From Priapulus caudatus (lineage: Eukaryota; Priapulida; Priapulimorpha; Priapulimorphida; Priapulidae), in the NCBI RefSeq assembly GCF_000485595.1, contig NW_014577189.1, positions 123,514 through 187,513 of the forward strand: a stretch of DNA of 64,000 nt, written 5' to 3'. Position 1 is the stretch's first letter. Each line of letters opens with the position of its first letter. This document shows, one piece after another, positions 32,731 through 64,000 of this stretch. Made by a program: the position numbers and the translations under genes. The notes below the pieces were generated by a model. That model was given only the letters and a program-made list of their open reading frames with translations. It did not search any database and was not told the DNA's origin.

Positions 32731-32824
32731 CTGCAATGAGCGAGGAACACGTGACGATTACGATCTCGTGTCGCGAGAGATGACGGGATCGCAGATAAAT
32801 TACGCGAGCTAATGACCAGCATAC
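32731..32824 (-). other. Candidate 5'-leader intron of KPNB1
   Basis: On the minus strand TTGCAG|GTATGC (donor, intron first base 32824) and TCATTGCAG|ACACACC (acceptor, exon resumes at 32730) could remove 94 bases just upstream of the start codon. If used, the ATG at 32866 becomes an overlapping upstream reading frame out of frame with the protein. If not used, it gives a 50-residue N-terminal extension. Confidence 0.4.
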
Positions 32825-32829
32825 CTGCA

Positions 32830-33950
32830 ACTTTTCGCTTAAAATCATGTTTGATTCAGAGGCCATAGAAATACATACACCAAGGATTTAACACAATTTC
32901 TCCCCAAAGTATCACAAAGTTATTCTAGAAACTTTAACGACAACCACCTTGTTACGAACGAGACAGAGCATAAAATTTAGAAACAAAATATCAAAGTCAC
33001 ATAGGTGATAGGTTCAAAACGCCATTATGCCTCACGCAGTCACGCAACATGAGTGACACAATGATATAAAATGCAGACATTAATTAGCTGTTATTGATTT
33101 ATACGCAAACAACTTTTGCAGTTTATAAAAAATTCCAATATAAGTAATGGTACATTTCACATTACTAGGGTTAGTGTTAATCCCACTGTAGCACTAATTA
33201 CTAACTCAGTAACTGCCTAAATAAAAGTTTTTGTTTTAAATAATGGACAACTATAAAAATTTATTTGTTCGCATTAACCAAGCCGATTTCAAGCCAAATA
33301 AAAACATTTCAAACATCGCACAATTGACCAACATCAGTTTACTAGTGGCAAAAAAATTTGCATGGCCAATTTTTGAATGCCCAATTTCCATAGAAAGTAC
33401 AACTACCTGCACAGATGTTATGAAATTTTTCTTTGCTGCTGTTTAGGAAAGCTGCGATGTATAATGTCACCAACAATACATGTGTACATACAAATTGATG
33501 GCACTACCCAAAACTGCAACTTGAGTCATATTAACTTTTTACCTGTTATGGACGGCACTCAGTTTCAGCTTTTCCTAAGCCAAACATTTAGTACTTACTA
33601 GCTGAAACCCGCGCTACGCGCAAGCTTAGTGACTGTGATGCATGTGTTACCAGTACAGTAGTGTTATGTGTAAGGTGTTATATGGAGAGTTTAGTTGTTG
33701 CACATGTTTGTTTTTTTATGGTTGAGATGTCAATACAAATAAATGTACAATCATGCTTACACGTAACACATTAACCATTTGTTTGGCAAGCACGCAGTGA
33801 AATACGCACGCACGCACGCATGCACGCACACACAAATGTTTTATTGTATGCTATGTAGGAACTACTGGTTGATGATACGGACTCCAAAGTTAGAATATAG
33901 ATAGATCTGAATGGGCTGGTAGGTCGGGCGACTGATTAACCACTTGGCTA
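32830..33950. other. Intergenic region upstream of KPNB1
   Basis: The divergent KPNB1-CARM1 spacer begins here. The interval is AT-rich with (CGCA)n at about 33800-33830. The KPNB1 promoter must lie here, but no TATA box or similar element stands out. Confidence 0.35.
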
Positions 33951-35185
33951 GCTGCGTAGCACGTAATATTACGTGCTTCGCATGTTTCCACTGTGTGCGG
34001 ACGGGACCAGGTAATATTGCGTGGTTGTGATCGCTTATTTCTAACGCATGTTTGCACTCTGTGCGGACAACGTAATATTACGTGCTTGTGATCAGACCGC
34101 TCGTGACAGCTCGCTGTTCACACACCCGACAGCAAATTGCAGACCTCCAAAAAAAATATCTGCTCTGATGAAATTCAACTTGTACATCTCATATGGGAAA
34201 CTATGGCCAAATAGCTACTGAATATTTACTTCATTATTACATGGTTATTTCTACTTATATTATAGGGCTTACAAAAATCTCAGACACACAGACGCAGAAC
34301 ACAGATACACAGCAACGAAACAAAACAGCGCCCCCTATTTTCAGGCAAATGTTTACGTTTTTTGTTGTTTTTTTGTCTTTTTTAAGCCGTTTTTACGGTT
34401 TTCAACCGAGTAATAGTTTAGAACCCGTCCCGTGTATTCATCGATCTCTTCTGTGAATTTGGCGCTATTTGATCCAAATGCGGAGCCTTTCATTATATAC
34501 ATATACAACATTCGCCAAATTATAGTAAGATTACAATTTATTATTTATATATGGGTTTTAACGTGTCATTATTATTAGTTACAATGTCTCGTGGAATTGC
34601 ACGTTTAAAATGACTTTATTGATTTGTAATGAATATTAGCAAATGCTATAATTAAAAACGCCTTGGAATTAAAATTTTAAAAAAATTGTTTAAACAATAA
34701 TATAGGTAGCTAACTAGAGCTTCAAATCCCAGACAGGAATTGCACTTTCTAAAGGTGGAATAACTTTGGAACTCGAGGTTACGGAACGAAGACTCTCATC
34801 ATTGTGGACTGTGTGAGATGACAGTGTAAAATGATAGGGCTGTTCCTAAATTAGAAAGGCAACCAAGCCACTAAGGAATGTAATAAATTTTAACCATGAA
34901 TAACCACAGCGCCAGCAGACGTTGGTAAAAAAATCTTGATTCAGATCCAATAACACCTAATACATTTAGTCTAGAGAGTCAAACTCTTACTGAAAACAGA
35001 AATACAATACATGCCCCTGGGTAGTTTTTCTTAAACTCGCTCTCGTGCTTTAATATAAAAAAACATCTCTTGTTAGTTTAGACTCAACAGCAGTTGAAAC
35101 CTTCTTCTATTACACATGTAATAATTAATAGGCAAAACACTCCGATGTCGTTTTACTTTACAGTGAATGTAACGGCACCAGTATC

Positions 35186-36207
35186 ACAGGCACTTGGACC
35201 GCGTTTCATAATAAAATGATGGTTAATAAATACAACTTGTCAGTAGCCTACTACTACAGTACCAGCAATAGTCTAATGTTTGATTGACCATAAATAACTT
35301 CACTTCAACACCGTTAAATTAACCGATGCAACACATAGCGCCGCACGCCATTGTGCATGCACGAGATACACAGTAGATAGGAGAAGGTTAAGAAAGCCTT
35401 TCAAGCAGAAATTCCAGACCGCTCCACTCTTGTCGATGCACTAGAGACGAAATAAACGTCCAAACGCCATGATATTGGCATCTGTGTGTAGGCTGACTGA
35501 TCACCCTTGTTCGAAATATACGTCTTGCAACATGAACCACAGACTTTACCCAGAATTATATGATAAAATCCTGCCAAATTTGCCGCAAATTTCCCATGAA
35601 GCCGATTTGTAAACCGGACAACATGCCGGAAATCCCTAACTGCTCTATATATCCTTTGACCAATCACGATAGTCGCCCAGTGTGACGTCACTTTGCGCGA
35701 AGGGTTGGCGTCGAGGCTCGTTTTGGAGTTGGGCAGGCGGATTCAACTCCTCCAGAGTGCAATGCGCCGCCATTGCTCATGTACTTGTCCGTTTTACAAA
35801 TCGGCTTCATGGAAAATTTGCGGCAAATTTGAGCAGGATTTATCATATAATTCTGGTAAAGTCTGTGGTACCATGTTGCAAGACGTATATTTCGAACAGT
35901 GATCATTCAGCTACACACAGATCCAACTATCATGGCGTTGGAGGTTTATTTCGTCTCTAGTGCATCGACAAGAGTGGAGCGTCTGGAATTTCTGTGAAAA
36001 GGCTTCTATCCTCTCCCTATCTACTGTGTATCTGTGCATGCACATGGCGTGGCGCTATGTGTTGCAGCGGTGTATTGAACGGTGTTGAATTGAAGTTATT
36101 AGGTCAAATCAAACATTAAGACTATTGCTGGTACTGTAGTAGTAGGCTACTGACAAGTTGTATTTATTAACCATCATTTTATTATTGAAACGGTCCAAGT
36201 GCCTGTG
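35186..36207. repeat. 1-kb palindrome upstream of CARM1
   Basis: Arms 35186-35622 and 35785-36207 are reverse complements (outer CACAGGCACTTGGACCG, inner CCGATTTGTAAA) around a 162-bp centre. The structure is also present in the noisy copy at 44050-45070, so it is not limited to one piece of sequence. Confidence 0.8.
35643..35700. promoter_or_regulatory. Promoter-like motif cluster in the palindrome centre (CCAAT, CRE, E2F-like)
   Basis: Within 60 bases are TATATAT (35646-35652), CCAAT (35660-35664), a perfect CRE TGACGTCA (35683-35690) and TTTGCGCG (35692-35699). The cluster lies 1.1 kb upstream of the CARM1 start codon and 3 kb from KPNB1. It is a candidate core promoter, possibly bidirectional. 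No transcript evidence is available here. Confidence 0.4.
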
Positions 36208-36813
36208 GGATGGGGGACCGGTTCCGGTCGCGTAGCCTCTGCGTATATTTTATTGAAACGCTCCAAGTGCCTGTGACCAGTATGGGCGCCAACGATCAAC
36301 GCATCAGCCATCGGCATCACGACCAACTGTATCTCGCCATTATGTAACTATTAACGATGAATTAAATTAGTTCATGCACATTTGATTACTAAAATCTTGA
36401 ATGCTACGATAAATTGCTTAATAGTCCGAAATTTATAAACGTGCTACGCTGCACTGTGTTTAATTAAGAAGAGCGACGCAGGAACAGTTGGAAACATTGT
36501 GAGCGGTAACATGCGTTGGGAGTGGATCACAAGTGAGTCACGGTCATGCCACACGGTCAACGACTCTTTCACAACGCTTGACACTGAAATATCTCTCACT
36601 AATTACACACTAAAGACGACTTCAAAATAAATGATATCATTACAATGTTTGCTACATACGTACATAAGCAAAGTAAGTTTTCCCAAGCGTATTTCGAGAG
36701 AAAACTTCGCCGGCCGGTCACGTTTAGAATACAGAGGGAATGGCGGCGCGTTTGAAACACAAGGCCATCGATTTGTTGCTCATTTGTTTGCACAACACGG
36801 CATTGCTGGGAAA

Positions 36814-59530
<22,717 letters not shown>

Positions 59531-60239
59531 AACAATAGGGTCCACGTTATTTCGGCTTCGCTATTCAACAGCAGACAGTCTACCAACTCGAACCAACACT
59601 GATACGGCGGAGTCCATGTCACTTTGGCTTTGCTATCCAGCAGCACACAGTATACCATTACCAATGTCTACCGACACTCAGACGACAAGGGTCCATATTC
59701 TGCTGGCTTTGATATCGAGCAACACACAATCTACAGACGCCTACCAACAATGAATCGATGCGGGCCGAGTTATATCGGCTTCGCTATCCAGCAGTTCTTC
59801 CAACACTTCACTGGCCTGATTCGCATTGTTCCGACGTTGTTGACCGGAACTTGCTACTAGCCGAGGGTTTCTGAACGTCGCAGCTGACGAGGAGGTTACC
59901 GCAGTGAGAGCAGGAACTAACTGCCACGCTGCGACGACACGCCAGGTCGTTAATGCTGCCGCACGATTCTACAATACGCCTGCCACTGATGTGAAATAGC
60001 ATCGCGGCGCTAACTTAGAGACTCGAGGGTGATCACGTGCTGGATACTTCGAAAAATGATTTTTAGTGAGGTATAGGTAGATGTTTAGATGTGGCCGCCG
60101 CGTTAGCCATTGTCCTTCGCTTGCGTTGTATCGATGCGTGTTGAAGGAACATCACTTGCTCATGTGGATGGACGAGCTGTTGAAGTCGTTTACTGACTGC
60201 TCTAAGTCATTATGTCGAATAGCGGGTCGACATATATAG

Positions 60240-60530
60240 TAAACATGTGCATGTCTGTCTGTGTGCGCGAGTGCATGCATGCGTGCATGTGTGATTGTGT
60301 GTCTGTAAGTGGGCGTGTGTCTGGCTGTCTGTTTGTATTGTCTGTCTGTCTGTGTGCGCATGCGTGCGTGTGCGTGCATGCATGTGTGGGTGGGTGAGTG
60401 CATGCATTCTTGCATATGTCTCTTTGTGGGCGTGTGTGGGTGTGGGTGTATCTGTGTGTGAGCGTGTGTGTCTGTGTGGGTGTGTGTGTCTGTGTGTAGG
60501 CGTTTGGGTCTGTGTGTAGGCATGTGAGGG
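60240..60530. repeat. GT-rich low-complexity tract in the CARM1 3' region
   Basis: TGTCTG, GTGTGC and GTGTGG units in an irregular array. It produces Cys/Val and His/Thr reading frames that are not genes. Confidence 0.9.
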
Positions 60531-60711
60531 ATTCGTAATGCATGTTAATTTTGCATAGGTGTAATTTGGGCAGCCTCTTGCCAATCATCATATTAACTGA
60601 AAACATCTCGAGTGGAAAAGAAAGCTTGAAAAACATCGTAATCCTATTCTTTTGAGATTTCCCAACAAACTCGGTTAAATTACTATTTGTAATTTACCAG
60701 AGATATTGCCC

Positions 60712-60717
60712 AATAAA
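60712..60717 (+). promoter_or_regulatory. Candidate CARM1 polyadenylation signal
   Basis: AATAAA about 1.2 kb after the stop codon, followed by sequence with GT-rich character further on. A second candidate (AATAAAG) lies near 61129. Confidence 0.4.
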
Positions 60718-60719
60718 GC

Positions 60720-62660
60720 TTTGTCGCAAACTATAATCCCATATTACTCAAGTTGGTATCAGCTGGAAAAGCAGGCTAAAACATTGAATCGTATCCTCAA
60801 TTTGAGTTATACATTTGTGCCTGTGAATTTCTTATTGTCTTTTTACTAGTGTTTTTTGTATGAGGTAGAAAATCACTAGTGGGAAAAAGTTCTGGTGATC
60901 GATTATTTTGTTGTTCTTTTACACATGATAAGTATATGTTATCCTCACGGTAAATAGGTTACCATACACTTCAATCTCATGACAAACTTGTAAATAATTT
61001 CGTATTATTTAGATGGTCAGGGTAGGCAGAGGATTACCAAGATCTTTTGGGGGAGGCAAGTGAATAGCTTATTCTCATTTAAAAATTAAAGAAATAATGT
61101 AAACGTATGATTTCTTGAATACCTAGATAAATAAAGTTGGGATGGAAGGTGTCTGTACAGCTTATACAATTTTCAATTGTTCGCGACTATAAACCCTGTA
61201 TGAATATAAATGTGTTATTATTAGGCATCCTGTAGCGTAACCAAATGCAATAATGTCGATATATCGATGGCACTATTGTTGCAAATGTGTTTAGTAGGAA
61301 ATCGATCTCTGATCGAAAAGCTTGGAGTGATTTCTGGTATCACGTGGTAATTTTCTTGACTTCAAATGACTCGCCCAATTAAAATATTGCTGTAAATAGC
61401 CTGATCGCCTGCTTTTAAAAATATCTGCTATTGAATGACATGAGAGAATTACAACATGGTGACTTGCATTTCATAGCAGATAAAAGTTGGTAGTTAATAT
61501 ATACAGCTGTTCTATTCAGTGACTGCATATACGTGATGGCTACGACAAGGCGTGCCCATGCAGTCGTGTATTTACCCAGTCGTACATGCGTCTAGTCATG
61601 TGCACCGCTCCCCATGCACGTGGCCAGCCGTGCACTTGCCTGAGACAAGTTTAGCGATACTCACAATGCGTACTATTCTCAGGTCATTTGTTGCAATTCA
61701 ACCACACCTACTAGAATGCATCAGCATTTCTTTGTAGTTTAGGCGTTATTCAAGTTTCACTGACAGTTCGGATGTTATTGGCATTTTTCTGTGAGGAATT
61801 TTCTTGTTGGAGCAATAAATCGAATAATGGCTGTTATACTGTCATTGTCAAATCGCACCCGCTGCTACCAGGTGTGGTTACCAAATTCTATCCACTGATC
61901 TTTGGCGTGTGGCTGCTAGTATTTGACAGTGTTGGCTGTTTTGGTTCACGTAGTTCGATATGACAAACCTCTAGAATAGTAATTGCATGTTCACGTGAGT
62001 GTTATTCTGCATGTTAAGGAGCTAAACGTATGTATTGTAAATGAAGATCAGCCGCGTTTTCCCGCGCCCTTCAACTACTTTACTAGGAATGGTTGTAAGT
62101 CGTTCAAAGCACACGCGACGTGCTTCGGGAACCAACTCGTATATTAATCATTTAAACTACGAAGGAATAAAAGATAAATGATTATGGACTGTTCGTAATT
62201 TGTTGAAGGGCTAGCTTTTCCGTGTGCTGTCATATACTCTGATCTGTTATTTTGATCACTTTTGTGGAATTGCTCAATTGGGCAATACGTTTAATAAAAT
62301 GGGGGACGCGTATCCCGAGTTCGCTTGTAGTCGACTTTTGTTGCTGCTGTATTCCTTGTCTCGTTGAATCCAGCGGTTTAGATAGCACGGGCTATTTTGC
62401 GAGTACTGGTGCTCGTGCTGAGTGTTCGATCACATTAGCTCCTACTTATTACTCCTCTTCAATTAGCACCTTAGCTCATGTTATATATTTGATGACTTAT
62501 GCTGCTGCTAACGTAACAAACGAGAGCGGAGTATACGAAAAAACATACTGGATGTAGATGGAAGACTAGCCTGTTGAAGCAGTGGATGCTGGCCGCAGAG
62601 GTACAGATATAGTAGACCGGGAGGTGTGGGGAAACTATCGTAGCGGGTCGAGCGGTAGAG
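60720..62660. other. Downstream of CARM1, no gene recognised
   Basis: AT-rich sequence. Only short frames without family resemblance are present. Near 62600-62660 the sequence resembles a degenerate unit of the G-rich minisatellite seen after the foldback element. Confidence 0.4.
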
Positions 62661-62667
62661 GTGTGTA

Positions 62668-63823
62668 TGGGGCGCCGTTTGGGACATGATTATTACCATT
62701 GAGATTTGTCATTTTTACTATGGAGATTTTTCATCATTTTCAACTACTGAGATTGTTCATTCACTACTGAGATTTTCATTTTCAGCAACGAGATTTTTCA
62801 TTTCACTACTGAGAGATTTTTCATTTTCAGTACTGAGATTTTTCATTTTCCACTACTGAGATTTTTCATTTCACTTACTGAGAGTTTTCATTTTCACTAC
62901 TGAGATTTTCATTCATAAATTTTCATCACTACTGGAATTTACGTTGATTCATTTCACACTGAGGTGATGATTTTATACTGAATTTTCACTACATGAATTC
63001 CACTCGGACTACTGAGATCATACCTAAATGTATACGATAGGTGCGCTGCCGAATGTTCGTGTTACGTTGCTACGTTAGCGTGCTTAATTGCGTGGGAACA
63101 AGAAGAAGAATGGATAACTTGGACGGATATGTCAGTGTCAAGGCGATGTGCTAAATGTTGTCCAACGTTTAGTTGAAAGTCAACTCTTCTTAGAAATTCA
63201 TTGAGCCGACGCACTAGCGTCCATAAAGGTGACTAGGCCCCCACTGAAGGAGTTTCATGAGGCAAGTTAGCAGGAATTTCCTAGCCATGTGGGGGCCTAG
63301 TCGACCTATTAGGCGCCTTAGTGCGTTCGCTCAATGAATTTCTAAGCAGGTTTGACTTCAACTAAAACGTTGGACAACTTTAGCACATCGCTTACACTGA
63401 CATATCCGCCAAGTTTATCCATTCTTCTTCTTGTTCGCACGCATAGCAACCGTAACGTAAGCAACGTAAACACAACAATTCGGAGCGCCACCTATCGATA
63501 CATTTAAGGTATGGATTCTCAGTAGTGAAAATGAAAAATCTCCAGTAATGGAAAATGAAAAATCTCAGTAGTGCAAATGAAAACTCAGTAGTGAAAATGA
63601 AAAATCTCAGTATGAAAATGAAAATCTCAGTAGTGAAAATGAAAATCTCAGTAAGTGAAAATGAAAAAATCTCAGTATGAAAATGAAAAATCTTCAGTAT
63701 AAAAAATGAAAAATCTCAGTAGTGAATAATGAAAAATTCAGTAGTGAAAATGAAATCTCAAGTATAGTGAAAATAGTAATGACAAATCTCAATGGTAATA
63801 ATCATGTCGCAAACGGTGCCCCA
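62668..63823. mobile_element. Foldback-type element with long inverted repeats and TA target duplication
   Basis: Ends TGGGGCGCCGTTTGGGACAT and, inverted, TGGGGCACCGTTTGCGACAT lie between TA dinucleotides (62666-62667 and 63824-63825). The outer halves are tandem arrays of a roughly 20-base unit (ACTACTGAGATTTTTCATTT) in opposite orientation, and the inner halves (about 63010-63240 and 63290-63480) are also inverted copies meeting at GACTAGGCCCCCA / TGGGGGCCTAGTC. No open frame is present. Nearly the whole 1.16 kb can fold on itself. Confidence 0.8.
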
Positions 63824-63833
63824 TAAAGGTTGT

Positions 63834-64000
63834 GGGGAACGTTGATCGGGAGGGAGAGGGGTGGGGGAACGCTGATCGGGAGGGAGAGGGGTGGGGAAGG
63901 CTGGATCGGTGGGAGAGGGGTGGGGTCGCTGATCGGGAGGAGGAGGGGTGGGGAACGCTGATCGGGAGGGACGGGGTGGGGTCGCTGATTCGGAGGAGCA
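63834..64000. repeat. G-rich minisatellite of about 29 bp
   Basis: Units of the form GAACGCTGATCGGGAGGGAG followed by AGGGGTGGG repeat at least five times to the window edge, with variants such as GGGGTCGCTGATCGG. The array continues beyond the window. Confidence 0.9.

Noticed and set aside
33955-34085. TAATATTAC inside palindromes, as in the replication origins of CRESS DNA viruses
   Set aside because: TAATATTA is itself a palindrome and occurs here in an AT-rich tandem repeat (two TAATATTAC and one TAATATTGC about 50-60 bases apart). There is no Rep-like coding sequence nearby, so chance is the better explanation.
36631-36813. In-frame extension upstream of the chosen CARM1 start
   Set aside because: No family similarity upstream of MATVF; the ATG at 36814 fits the family start.
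60202-60636. His/Thr-rich minus-strand frames and Cys/Val-rich plus-strand frames
   Set aside because: Products of the GT-rich low-complexity tract.

Overview
The window is metazoan nuclear DNA from an invertebrate. The genes carry canonical GT-AG introns, the tRNAs are eukaryotic type with internal A and B boxes, and the intergenic space is AT-rich and full of microsatellites, small terminal-inverted-repeat elements, a Ty3/gypsy element, a LINE fragment and TTAGGG tracts. I cannot name the species. The sequence shows signs of unpolished long-read assembly: long stretches occur twice and differ mainly by scattered one-base indels, and there are two runs of N (24850-24859 and 44052-44076).

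Layout. 1-5.1 kb: the 3' end of an SLC22-type transporter gene (last two exons, 2431-3040) with a second, damaged copy of its last exon at position 1, inside a near-identical tandem duplication that also carries two copies of tRNA-His(GTG). 5.1-11.9 kb: repeats, tRNA-Ile(AAT) on the minus strand, an interstitial telomeric tract and a truncated LINE. 11.9-14.6 kb: a three-exon cholinesterase-like carboxylesterase on the minus strand. Its middle exon and part of intron 1 reappear inverted at 17.5-19.1 kb, and that arm was later split by a solo LTR. 19.7-24.6 kb: a degraded Ty3/gypsy (Mag-like) element with 171-bp LTRs. 24.6-30 kb: no recognised gene; one TA-flanked MITE. 30.1-32.7 kb: KPNB1 (importin beta-1) on the minus strand, full length, intronless in its coding part and very GC-rich. 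36.8-59.5 kb: CARM1 (PRMT4) on the plus strand. Its 14 exons join in phase into a 597-residue protein, but exons 1-3 also occur as noisy second copies at 43.5-50.4 kb. 59.5-64 kb: CARM1 3' region, a 1.16-kb foldback element with TA target duplication, and a G-rich minisatellite.

KPNB1 and CARM1 are divergently arranged about 4.1 kb apart. Between them lies a 1-kb palindrome whose centre carries CCAAT, CRE and E2F-like motifs. I see no functional gene cluster: these are independent housekeeping-type genes among transposons.

Observations most worth a second look: (a) a family of tiny (42-70 bp) hairpins starting CARGAGYTAAT, two of them with perfect 7-bp target duplications; (b) a 72-79-bp tandem repeat that begins inside the CARM1 C-terminal coding sequence and repeats the same tail peptide plus stop codon downstream; (c) three consecutive stem-loops in CARM1 intron 1, the first capped by a GNRA loop; (d) an internal inversion of the integrase C-terminal segment in the gypsy element; (e) the intronless, GC-rich KPNB1.
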